Positions 12,701-24,208 of a stretch of 64,000 bases of DNA are shown here, piece after piece. This DNA comes from Pomacea canaliculata (Eukaryota > Mollusca > Gastropoda > Architaenioglossa > Ampullariidae), in assembly GCF_003073045.1 (NCBI RefSeq), contig NC_037595.1, positions 6,995,509-7,059,508 on the forward strand, given 5' to 3'. Within the stretch, counting starts at the first letter, position 1; the number at the start of each line of letters is the position of its first letter. The translations under genes were made by a program, and so were the position numbers. The notes under the pieces are model-generated. The model did not search any database. It saw only the letters and a list, made by a program, of their open reading frames with translations, and was not told the DNA's origin.

Positions 12701-15026
12701 GTGTGTGTGTGAAGAACATTCCTACTTCAGGATGAAGCTGATTGCGACTTAAGAATGAGACCAAATGATTTCACTGCAAACCGCATGTGTACAGGCATTG
12801 GATACGTTGGACAAACAAGTTTTATTTTAATGATCACCAATCAAACCTGGCTTTTAAGAAACTATACAGTAATAATGGCTGTACAGAAATTTGAAACTGT
12901 GTGTGCGCGTGCTCGCGTTCGATGTACTACAGTAATCAGCTCTAAAAGTCAGTTCCTACACGTGCTGTAGGTTCGTTCTAGTACTGACTCACGATGTAGA
13001 AGAATCACATGGACCTACTCATGTTGCACGATTAGCTAGATAAAGTCAGAGAGAAGTACGAGTCTCAGTCCTGCCCCTCGGTGACTGGGTTTCGCCTGAA
13101 ATCTGTTCATCGACGCCTCTCACGTGAACACGCACACGCACGCGCTCGCTCTCAATGAAGGTGACTGGATAAACCGCCCTCTCTGAGTTCATCTACTCGC
13201 TGAAGGGGAAGGAGGGTCACATCGTGATGATAATATAAGTGGATGACTTGGTCGATCTTCCGCTTTCTGGTGGTGATGGATGGACTGGGGTGTGCTGGTC
13301 TGTCAGTGCCTCATGCCCGCGGCTGATTTGCATGCAGTTAACCCGCAGCACTCGTCATCTTGTGCAGACGATATTGTTTAAAGGACTACTAGGGCGCAGA
13401 GTTTATATAATGTCTGGGCAAAGACCACTGCAAAATACAATTTCCCTGAATGTGGGTGTACACTCCTCTTCCGTTCTCGAGATACACGCTGCAAACATCT
13501 TGCATAGAAAGAGGTCAGATAGCAAAATTCGAGACGACCTTTGTAAACAGATAAACATAATTAACATAAGGTCCAGTTCTCCCATTGGCTTGGACAATGT
13601 AAACTATGCACTATACTCAGGTCGTTTTTGTGAACCTCTTTCTGTGTATGGTGAAATTTGATGGTGTGTATTACGCGTGTCGAAAGAAGAGAATATTCTC
13701 TGATCTGGGGAAATATCTTGAACTGAATTTTAACCAGTCGTTAGAACAAATGCACCCCAGCAGACCTTTAAGTGTGAAGAAAGTTAAGCGGGAGAGGAAC
13801 AAAAATGTGTGGCAGAATGGAGAAAGGAGGAAAACGAAAATCATTATCGTCAACACCGCCACCGCCAGCACCAAAACAACAGAAAAAAAGAAGAGATGAA
13901 AACACAACGGACATAACAATAGCATGTGCGCTTATTAAAAAATGGAATAATTAATCACCAAACCTTATCAGCCGCTGCATGTATCTAGCTGTACCTCTGA
14001 CCCATCCCTGATGATCACACTACAGACGGATCCTGACCATTAGTACCGGAGGACCAACATAACCGTTCGTCAGATGGCACCAGGTCAAGGGATGAATATG
14101 AAATGAATGAATAGTCAGCTTATTGAGTTATATTTTCCCAGTTCATTCTAGAAGCTCATCTTATCTTTTTGCGTCTATGTACGGTGTGTGTGTGAGCTGA
14201 CATACCACCCACACCCACCCATTCATACATATAAGCACGGCCAAGCTAGATTATTGTTTTATTTACCTCGTCTTTATTATCATCGTCATTCCGAAAAGTT
14301 GTTCGATTTTTTTTTTTTCTCTAGAGCTTTTGCTGGCAGCACTCCTGACATCAAGAGGCTTAACCCTTCACCAACGGCTTCTCCATCACCAGCTCTGTGC
14401 GACATTTCACACCGTTGCTACAGCGACCGCAAGCCAAGAGAACCAACAGCTATTGCCTGGATCGTCAGCAGGTGCAGAGTTTGGAAAAAAAACCGCCAGC
14501 AAAATTTCTCAAGTGTTTTTATTCTTGACGGCAGAAGAGGCCACCATTTTGTGCCTGATGTTTCGATGTATCCACTGGATGGCACGAACCGCACATCAGT
14601 TGAATCCCTTCATGTCTGAGTGGCCGGCTCTAATGTCGAACAGTGTGTCAACGGATGTGTCGAGGACGCGTCTTCCCCGCTGAAGAGCTCGCTCCTCCAG
14701 TCGCCCTGCCCACTACTTAGGCCGCCATACTCTGACTTCGTGTGAGCATCTACACCACTAGCACAAATACATGCTCACCTGCTTTTAACCGCCAGAGACT
14801 AGAAGAAAGCGTGTATAAGTACAATGCTTACTTATATATTTAATACACATTACCAACTTTTATAAAGACATTTACATTAAAACATACAAGTACGCATAAC
14901 CATTATTGAACATGTACTATACAGCAAAACGTAGGTGACGCATAGATACCTCTATATACATTCTTGGCGATTAGAGATCGTCTTATTATTATTAATCACT
15001 TCCTTATTTTTGATTTTTTTTCCTTT
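9799..15026. other. Intergenic stretch, no supported gene
   Basis: The first 2 kb is T-rich and could include extended VTA1 3' UTR (ATTAAA near 11809). A TATATAA near 13402 and an acceptor-like poly-T/CTCTAG near 14310-14325 are isolated signals with no coding exon attached. Short open frames at 13239-13661 and 14188-14683 have low-complexity or arbitrary translations. Confidence 0.3.
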
Positions 15027-15262
15027 CAAACAGTATACTCAGCAAACTCTTTCATCCAAACAGGATACACATCAAATCCAGTCTCTCAAACAGTATATAC
15101 ATCCAATTCCATCGTTCAAACAGCGAACTCAGAAAAATTAATCTTTCAAACAGTAAACGCAGCAAATAAAATATTTCAAACAGAATAAATAATAACTTGG
15201 ATGTTTCAAACAGTCTATATAGAAAATCATCCTTCAAACTGTACACACAGCAATCTTTCAAA
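15027..15262. repeat. 30-bp minisatellite, about seven units in exact register
   Basis: The core CAAACAG recurs at 15027, 15057, 15087, 15117, 15147, 15177 and 15207, an exact 30-base period. Decayed units follow at 15235 and 15259 before a poly-A run. Units differ by many substitutions but almost no indels. Because 30 is a multiple of three, both plus frames used here and one minus frame read as 10-residue repeats. No flanking coding exon was recognised. Confidence 0.85.
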
Positions 15263-15896
15263 AAAAAAAAACCACTGCACAATTAAGAAAGATAGGTATC
15301 AGTGTTAGAAAGTCTCCGGCTGTGAACAATTCACACCTTCACGAGACGTTTTCTGATGTCGAGGACTTACTCGAGGGAGCAGGGGTTGGTCTGCTTCAGT
15401 CGCATCGATATAAGTAGACCTTTCGCCTACTTCGTCTGGGGTCAAGTATGTTCCGGCCTGTGTACAAGAGGCCATCATTTCTTAGGGCCAGTAGACCGTG
15501 AGCCCGAGTACAATTTTTTTTAAAGTCCTTACTCCCCCTCTCCTCCACACCCGCACCCCCATCACCGGCCGGCCACAAGTGCCCCACGCCCAAAGCCTCT
15601 TACTGTGGGGTCAGCGCACTTAGCAGCCAGAAACACAGTAGAAATACACGGAGTTGATGAAGGGGGAATTTTCTCATTACCTCCTCGATGACGGAAGACT
15701 GATGTGCTGCCCTGGGCTGTCTGCCTGGATGTTGGCCGGATTACTGGCTGGCCTGCTGGGTGCTCGTCACGAGGACAACTTCTCCCCGTGGTGTACAAAT
15801 CTTTAGCTGATGTTACCTTTTCCTTCTCCTAATGTCGAGCTGAACAGATCATCGTTAGTTCGATTCCAATGATTCCGCTGTAAAGTTTTTATAGTG

Positions 15897-15897
<1 letters not shown>
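15263..15897. other. Upstream flank of the lectin-like receptor gene
   Basis: No coding feature or clear TATA box was found. This segment must contain or adjoin the promoter of the gene starting at 15979 if that gene has no further upstream exon. Confidence 0.25.

Positions 15898-15929
<32 letters not shown>
15898..15929. repeat. AAC trinucleotide microsatellite just upstream of a start codon
   Basis: About ten AAC units end 50 bases before the ATG at 15979, so the repeat probably lies in the 5' UTR or proximal promoter of the receptor gene. Confidence 0.85.
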
Positions 15930-15978
15930 GAAAGAAAGGAAGAAGGAAAGACGAAAACAAAAACTCTGTGTAAAGAAA

Positions 15979-18900
15979 ATGGAGATACGTGTCTGCCGCT
16001 TATCCTGTGTCCTGATATTTATCGTAGGCATCACGGATTTCTTCTTTGAATCGCCGAAAGGTGAGTTATGTATTGTCGCTGACTTCTTAGTTTTGTTTGT
16101 TGTGTGACTATGGTTGGTATCACAGCATATGGCAACGGATTCCGAGCTCGTTAAAGAACCAAATGACACTATTTATAGATTGTTACTTCCCTTTAGTAAT
16201 GCGAATGCTGCATATTGGAACAGATATAAATAAATATTTTCATAAGAATGCTAGGTAAAGCATGCATAAAGATTTTGATGGCAAAAGGTAGCCTAACTTG
16301 CATTAATTACTTTAGCGGAGTCAGTTCTAGCATCTGGACCTGAAAAATTTGTGGTTTGAAAATAGTAACCAGCATTTAAGATTATTTTCTCTCTCTGCAT
16401 CCCCCTTTCCACCTTTTGTCATGCTAGTGATTGCCTGGATAGCAAAACATCTGCTGCTATGGCCATCATCGCACATCGTAAGTCCATTATCATTCCCATC
16501 TCTGCTTCAGTCGTAGTAGTCGTTGAAATGACATCTTCGTTTCACACACCACGAACCTAGACAAACTTTGTTTCTGCTTTCTTTGAAGCTTTCCTCACCA
16601 GCAGTACAGTATGGTTTGGATGACTGTAGTTCAGATCTCGCTTCGACCATGTGTTCTTTCTCTACACCTGTTTATTTCTGGTGTGATGAGGTCAGAGGTC
16701 AGTCTAAGCCTGTGAGTCCTCTCCTAGCCATTGTAACACGACCATTCGAGTTCCCTAACCTTTTCCTAACCGACTTATTTTTTTCTTGTTTCTCAACACA
16801 CAAATACTCTACACACTTCTGTTATTTCCGGGTGGCACCATCAGGAGCGGTGAGTGCAGCCAACGTGCAGGAGAAGCAGGTGAAGGTGTGCAACACCCAT
16901 GTGGCACACAGCACCTGTCGTGTCCCTCCGACCACAGCATCGCCATCAGGGAGGCAGCCTTCAGCGTGCGCCAGCAGCCCTCGTCCTGCAGACAGGTACG
17001 ACCTCGCAGCAAGGGACGTCACTCTCAAAAACAACCACACGACTGAGTTATTTTCTCCGATAATTTACTGTTGCAAATATACTAGTAAAGATAATAATAA
17101 TGTGATAGCAGGTGATTCTTAATCTTTGTGTCCATGGCATCTGCGCACCTGAAGCAAACTTCCGAGACATGCCTTCCTCCTCATTTAAACTATTTAATTG
17201 TTTATTCAATCAGTCCCAGACCTGTGGCGGACAGACCCTGTGCTGCGCAGAATCGCAAACCCAGTCTTGTGTCTTCAGCTACTCTCCGTCTCATCTCGAG
17301 GCTCTGCACCGGAACTGCTCGGGCCGCACATCTTGTGACGTCAGGACGGACCGCACGCAGGAAGAGTCGGTTGCTTGCCCTGTGTATCGTCCAGAAACCA
17401 CAGTCAGCCATACTGTACTGGACTACTTCTGTATCAACGGTAAAGACCTCTTACGACCGCATGTGCACAATGTCTGTGAAAATTAATGCTTAAAAATTAA
17501 TCAAAATGTTATGGAGTTTATAGCAGTGGGATTTTTCCAGGTGAGAATTACGAGACCACAACCTTTGTCCCGAGGAAACCCACATTGTGAAGAGAGAGAA
17601 AGTGGAGAGAGAGAGAATGGCACTCAAACCTGTATCCCCTTCTACGCGTGTTTCAGATTCGATCATGATCGACATGTGCATGCCGGGGGAGACAACCATC
17701 ACCGGAAGGAAACTGTTTGCGCACCTAGATTGGCGCATCCAGCGGAGAGATCCGCTAGGCGGCGCTGTGTGTCGGTGCACGGCAGAGAGCACGCACTGGC
17801 CCACCACCAACACCATCGCTGTCTTCGTCGTCGACGTGAGGCTCAACGTTGCTCGTCAAGCTCAGTGCTCGGAGGTGAACACGACGGCAACGTTGACATG
17901 TTCCCATCATACACATCGTCTCACACACACACACACACATCTAGAAACAAATATTTTATATATCTATAATGTACATATGTGTGTGTGTGTGTGTGGAGAG
18001 AATAGACTTTGATTCTTTACTAACGATACTTAGTTTGTTTTTAAGGAAATATACAACACAGACAACAACACAGACGTTGCTTAAATACTGCACACGTATA
18101 GCAAACAGCCACATTAAAACCTGGAGGAGGTCTACACTGCGAATTGGGGTGATGGTCACATGCATACATAATTCTCTTTACATTGTGTCTGTCTGTCTGT
18201 CAGACGGTCATAATGTTGCGGTCGGGACGCGAGTCACGCCGGTTGGACTGTGTGACCAGTCGTGACCCTCGCCTCGCCTTTCCGTTCGTGGCTCTCCTCA
18301 ATCACAGCAACGTGGCCACCATGGAAACCTTCCTGGCGGACCAGCAGCCCGAGTTTCTCTGGATCGGCTTCGAGTGTGAGTAGGATCAGAACATACATTT
18401 GTGTGCGTGCATGTGTGTGTGTGTGTGAGAGAGAGAGTTTTTTGTTTTTACTTTGACACTGACACATTTTCTCAGTTGTCGGCATAAAGACAAAGGAGAT
18501 TACATATGTATTTGGAGATATACACCGATGGTATTCTCATCAGATATTGAATGATGTAGCTTGATGATGTTGACATTTATTGTTTGCTCGTAGGCATAAG
18601 GATGGAACTAAGTTAACTCTTCAAATTTTTAATATATGTTTAATACATTTAAAAATAGTAATATCTATACAATACATACACAGATGTATTTGTTTAATGT
18701 TACCTATACCGACGCGTCCATTATATTATATAGCCTGATAAAGTATACATTTCTAGACTGGTGATTACAGTTATTTGATTTGATTGTGTAGTATAATTAT
18801 TTAACTCATTGAAGACGGATAGGCTAGAGGCAGTTTGATCCACTGGTACGAATGGGATCCCGGCACTGCAAACTAATATCGACATCGTTACTTCTGGTTT

Positions 18901-21900
18901 TCGAGGCCTTTGCGATAAATTTGGGTAACTTGAATACAGTTGTGCCAACACCTCGTAATATTTTCAAGGTACTTATTTCGATTAATTGGCATGTATACAA
19001 GTTGGTTGTATATTACTTTGAAGAACAAAGGTAACATTTGTCAGGGTGTATGTATATTGTAGATTTTATTGGTAGTGTGTGCGTTATTTTGTTGCATGAA
19101 CACTTGCAATCGAAGAAGCAAAACAACCATGGATGACCAGAAAGACAAAAATACTAGGAAGACTCTCGGCCAAAAAAACCTGCGCAGAGCCCTCTGTCCG
19201 CCAACCTAACGGCGTGTGCTCATGCATATGTGTGTGTGAGTGTGTGCGCGTGCAAGTGTAGGGTACACCAACGCGAGGACATGCACCTGCACTAACATCA
19301 TGATGTTTGTCTTCACAGCCAACGAGCAGGAGGACATCCGGCTGACCTGCGGCCTACAGGGCTATGTCCCCTGAGCCGCGACACAGGTAATTATTGTATA
19401 CAAATTTCTTTTTTAGTTAATTTTTTTCTTCTGTTCGATTGCTTTTGGGCTTCTTTAAAGGAGTGGAGAAGTTATTCATTATACTAATTTAAATAACCGA
19501 TGTCACAACGCTCTCTTTAAGAAAAAATTGCAATTTTAATGAACACTTCATTTTTTTTTTCGTTTTCTCTCCATGCTTTAATTTCTGATTATGATTTCTG
19601 ACGCCTAAACACGTACTCGTTAACTGGAACATAAGAGATCTTAACATTCGCACTTGTATTCCTTTTTCTTTCTTTTCTTTCTCGTAGAGGAGACAGAGAG
19701 CAACGCCACAGCCAGCGTGTCTGAAGGTAAAAACGAAGAAATAAAGCAGCAGATATAAACGACGACGACGAAGACGACGACGATGATGATGATTATGATG
19801 ATAAACCTCGTTTTGGCCTGCGAGAATTCGATTATGTGTTTTTCGTGCAGTGAAACCATCTCACTCACAGGTCACCGCGCCCCCTTACTCCCACTCTTTA
19901 TCCAATTCCTCTTCATAATGATCGCATTTTGTATATGTCAAAAACCTTTCATTTTCGTTGTGGGTAGGATGTCTTTGGTTTTGATAACTTTAAATAAAAC
20001 AGTGAAAAATGTACTCGCACCGCTCCCGTAAGCCCTCCATTTCGTTCTACAGCTCAAGATGACTGCACATTGTTGTCAAGGTTCATTTTTCTCTCTCCTT
20101 TCTTTTCAGAAAGCGAGCAACATGTTGGAGCCATCGCTGGTGGGGTTGCCGGCGGCGTGATCTTGTGCTTTGTTGTCGCTGTTGCCGTGACACCGATTGT
20201 TGTCAGGTGAGCAGCGTGGTCCTACTGCACTCGATCACGGAACCATGTGCATGACACAAGGAAAAGTTACGTGAGTGGCTCACTGGGTAAATTATCGACC
20301 GGCTCGCTGGTGGGCTAGTTGGCGGATAACGTTGTGGATTGATAAAGTTGTATTATGTAACGACCGTGCTTATTTGTAAAGAGTCTATCTTATCTAATAT
20401 GAGATTTTTTATTGGAGACTCCACCGACCACACATCTCTTCCTCCTCAAAGATTGCAGTGAAAATGTTTACACGCACCATCGAAAGAGATCTTGTGATTT
20501 GTCGCAAAGTATATACGCCTCCTAATATTTTAATGTCGTGTTTTGAAGATGTTTGGAGGAGCCAGTTGCTGGTGGTCTATTCGACCAGCTAGAACGACTT
20601 CGTTGTTTTCTTCTTCTGTTCGTTCCATTTTACCTCGCTGGCTTATTACAGTACTATACTCCTTCCTGTCTTTCTTTCGTTGTTATTTCATTTCTACCAT
20701 TGATTGATTGATTGACTTGACGAAGTCTTTTTGTCAGACGCTGTAAGCGAGGTAGACACGGACAGTACAGCGAGCCTGGCGATTCCGCTGATGTTTTTGG
20801 CGATGTCTACTACACCACCCCTGACGTCATTAACGGACAACGGCCTTCGCCTTCCATGCTGAACAGGTGTGGCAGAATTTTACTTGTTCCTCATTACGGT
20901 TCTTTCAGTCTTTTTACACGCCCTCTGCTGTCTCTCAACATTTTGTTTAAACGTGGGTTTTTCAATTCTCTCTCTCTTTGTGCATTATCTTGTTGATATT
21001 TAATTACAAGTCCCTTAGAAATATATCACTTTCTCTAAACATTTTAAAAACTCTCTCCCTCTCTCCCTTCCTCTCTCTGTCATATACATCATCTATATCA
21101 TCATGTGAAAGTAATAACCAAGTCGGTGGTATGCAGTGAAATATCTGTGATCATGATTGCGACTTCGCTCGTTGTTGGTTAGAGACGAATACCAGTTCCT
21201 TGTGCAAAGAAAGATGACAATAGGTGATTCGTAAACAGAACTAACCATTTCAGCCGTCTGATATTTTCTGTATGATTTGTATAAAATTAATGAATACTCG
21301 TTACTTTCAAACACAGAGACGGCAAACTTCCCCCAAAGACGACCACGGTCTCCGATTACTACAACAGCGGGACAGGGGGAGGGGACTTCGCTCTCTACAT
21401 CAGTCCAGCAGACGTGAGAGAAAAGAAACGGGTGGTGTGTCACGTGGTGTGCTTCAAGAGTATGACGGCAACACTGTGCTTTTGCTTGCGGTCACTGGCC
21501 TGTATAAAATGAGAACTCAGTAGTTGTACTACTTTCAAAAGTCTCCGAGTGTAAGCAGACATAATACTCAACATGGCCTGTATTTTAATGCCTAAATTTA
21601 ACAGAAAACTTATGTTGACATTATTTTTAGCATTATCACTGTAATTACATAAAAATTGTGCAGAGTTTGAACTTAATTCAATCCTTTCTTAGTGTCGTTG
21701 GAGAATGTCCTGTTACTAACATTCATTGTTCATTCTAAGTTTCTTTTTAAAAAAATGAGCTGACAATCATGTGAAGTATCACATAAATATCGCCTAGATG
21801 ACTTTAAACCGGATAGACTGCTATTTAATGCTGATGTTTTCCCCTTGTCATCTCTCTCTCTCTACAGACACCATGCAAAATTGGTGTTTCTTCTTCGTCC

Positions 21901-22571
21901 TATAAAAGGCACTGAAAACAAAGAAGGTTGTTAGGATAATGTGTACCCCAAAATAGGGAGGCTACCTGGGAGTGAATCTCACGTGAATCCCTATTTTTAA
22001 AATAACAATTCTTCCTCCCTCTCACAACATGCTATTCGCAGTAATTTTATGGAGCAAAAACTATATTATGCGCATGCAACAACTCACGCCCAAGCCTCCA
22101 TGAATACGATAAACATCAAAAGCCATTTCAAACGCCGAAATAAAAATGACCTTTTTAACCTCTCAAACTCAGGTGCGCATCGTGTCGACACCAGACATTG
22201 CAGACAACGGCGGTGACAGCTATTCCTCGCCCTTGGATTTCCGCGACCGACGTCGACAGCAAGACAGCGTCGACAGCGACAACAAACCGCCGACTCTGCC
22301 ACCCAAGCTGGAAGCGCGAGCGTCAGCCGTGGGCAAGGCGGACGCAGAGGAAGGGTACGCAACTCTCGAGAGGAACAGAAGCGGAAGTGCAGTGGAGAAT
22401 GAAGAAGCAGACGGCAGTTACAGCCATCTTGGTCCGGCGCCGGGAGTCGTGCAGCGCCAGCCAGAGCTCAGACAAGGCAGCAATAAAAATGTCAGCACCG
22501 CTGAGGACTGTCTAGAGGAGGCCAGGTGTAAAGAAAATGATGCCTACGTAGGTGACGATGTTTTTGATTGA
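15979..22571 (+). CDS. Single-pass receptor-like protein with SUEL-lectin-like ectodomain; frame broken in exon 6
   Basis: Exons: 15979-16060 (signal peptide, hydrophobic core CVLIFIVGI), about 16871-16995, 17214-17439, 17657-17874, 18204-18375, 19319-19386, 19688-19726, 20110-20206, 20738-20866, 21317-21413 and 22173-22571. The start of exon 2 is uncertain (16871, 16877 and 16880 all keep phase). Exons 2-3 look like a Cys-rich SUEL/rhamnose-binding lectin domain (LSCPSDHSIAI, then NCSGRTSCDV and a final DYFC). Exons 4-6 form a second Cys-containing extracellular region I do not recognise. Exon 8 is one membrane span of about 25 residues with small-residue motifs (VGAIAGGVAGGV), then basic RRCKRGR. 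The tail carries YYTTP, SDYYN, YATL, YSHL, DAYV and a class II SH3 motif PTLPPK, suggesting signalling. In exon 6 a TGA (19372-19374) follows four Cs. Phase agrees across the exon 6-7 junction and downstream only if one base is missing there. Carbohydrate binding is unproven. Confidence 0.72.
17922..17995. repeat. CA run and GT run forming an intronic inverted repeat
   Basis: A (CA)9 tract at 17922-17939 is followed 37 bases later by a (GT)9 tract at about 17977-17994. They are complementary in the same strand and could fold into a hairpin with an 18-bp stem, starting about 47 bases after the exon 4 donor. Confidence 0.8.
19758..19801. repeat. GAC/GAT trinucleotide microsatellite in an intron
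   Basis: Imperfect GAC units pass into GAT/ATG units between exons 7 and 8 of the receptor-like gene. Confidence 0.8.
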
Positions 22572-23007
22572 GGTTTTGCTTATTTGTTAAGCAGATTTTT
22601 TTAAAGAAAAGTTTTTAAAAAAGAAAGAAAAAAGACCTCACGCACTTCATTACCTTCCTCAGGTATTTGTGCAGCTGTAGAGCTGATCGGTCTCCGAAGC
22701 AAACAGGGGATCTCTGTATTATATTCATTTGAGAACCGCTTTGTTCATCTGCCGGGTTAACGTGATTTTCGAATATACTCTAAAGAGATGTGTAGCTTTT
22801 TTTTTTTTTTTTTTGGTAGGTCGGTCGTTTTTTTCACTCTTATTTAATTTTGTTGTTGTTTTGTTTACCGTTGGCAAGACCTTTCAGCCGTTCTTTGAGA
22901 CGAATGAGGACGTGATTTATGCGTTTATTTATTTATTTTGCTTTGTTTATGTTTTGATACCAGAAGCATTCTTTGAAGTGGGATATTTGTTGGTCACACA
23001 GTCCGAA

Positions 23008-23206
23008 AATAAAGTAATATGCGAGGATTGTCTGTCGATCTTATGGAAATGCATACCGTTTGTCCGATCCTCACCTCATTTGGCAAGGATGCTCTTGTCC
23101 TGGAATGTCGTAGCCTTCATATATATGTTGCTCCAGCGCATGCTTATTTATTTTTTTTTTTTACAATTATTTTCTATATTCTAAGATGTCGGTTGCACCA
23201 AATAAA
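23008..23206 (+). terminator. Candidate polyadenylation signals of the receptor-like gene
   Basis: AATAAA occurs at 23008-23013 and again at 23201-23206, about 440 and 630 bases after the stop codon at 22571. A T-rich 3'-UTR-like stretch lies between. Which is used cannot be told from sequence. Confidence 0.4.
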
Positions 23207-23982
23207 AGGGAAAAAAATGTACTACGCAGAGTCAGTTGCATCCATTACGCAAGGTAGACATGGACAAGGTGGTAATAGGAGATAGTATTGGCGAGAGAGA
23301 GAGAGTTCAGAAGGTAAACGGATGTCGGTGAAGGAAGTTGAGACGGATGTAGATATATCTGAGAGAAATAAAGCCACGACTTCGTTCTAAGACTGATTGT
23401 CTAACTGTGACTAAGCCAACCGGAGACACTCTGGTGGTATGATACATCCAAGTGGTATGCCAAGTGGTGGGTGATAACACCTTTCTCCCTGTCGCTGTAA
23501 AACCTGGGCACTTCGATCAAGGCATCAGCAAGTTCATAACTCTCAACGAATCATAAAACAATTTCAAGGGGAGTAATCGTTAAATTGTAGGAGTGGGAGG
23601 AAATTGTCGAAAGTGAAAGGGAAAGGCCAAATGTCCCCATCTCTTTTCTTTTTCTTCTTTCACGCGCTCGCACACACAAAGATGCAGGCTTTCGGAAATG
23701 TATTGATACATATACTCCATTTCCCTCTGTTCAGGCCATTTAACCACATCTTTGCATGTGTGCATAGAAAGTTCTCAAGAGTATGCAAATTTAGCTAAAA
23801 CGGAAGAAGTGCACGCAGCATATGAAAGGGTTTATTCACATCCCCTCCCTCAACCCGCGCGTGCGCACGCACACATGGACGGAAGCAGGCGAGCAGCACC
23901 GGAGGTAAATGACAGATAAAGGATGCTTAAGGTAGTACTGTGAAAGAAATCTTTTGTCCATTTTTCCAATATACTATTTTAT

Positions 23983-24208
23983 TAAGGTGACCAGACGTTT
24001 CGGGGGCGAAAGCGGGACACGTGCCGATGATGGTGTCGTCAACGTCAAAGAACGTCGAAAAAAGTGATTTTTAAAGACAACCAGGACATTTGATGGACTT
24101 GCCAGAAAGCCAAAAAGCGGGACATTGGGCGTCCCTCCCGATGAGCAGGCGGGACAAGAGGTCAAAAGCGGGACTGTCCCGCCTAAAGCGGGACGTCTGG
24201 TCACCTTA
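23983..24208. mobile_element. MITE with 9-bp target-site duplication, superfamily uncertain
   Basis: Terminal inverted repeats TAAGGTGACCAGACGT (left) and ACGTCTGGTCACCTTA (right) are perfect over 16 bases. A perfect 9-bp duplication CTATTTTAT flanks the element (23974-23982 and 24209-24217). Inside, the heptamer GCGGGAC occurs repeatedly on the plus strand. At 226 bp it has no coding capacity. A 9-bp duplication argues against hAT (8 bp) and mariner (TA), and would suit a Mutator-like or related family. Confidence 0.85.

Noticed and set aside
14188-14683. Two overlapping open frames after an acceptor-like poly-T/CTCTAG
   Set aside because: Neither translation matches a known domain, and there is no partner donor or neighbouring exon.
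16431-16480. Possible 50-base extra exon between signal peptide and lectin exons
   Set aside because: It has AG/GT borders, but using it breaks phase with the lectin-like exon unless another acceptor is invoked.
22729-23184. 151-residue hydrophobic open frame
   Set aside because: It is driven by T-runs in the 3' UTR of the receptor-like gene; the Phe-rich text is an artefact of composition.
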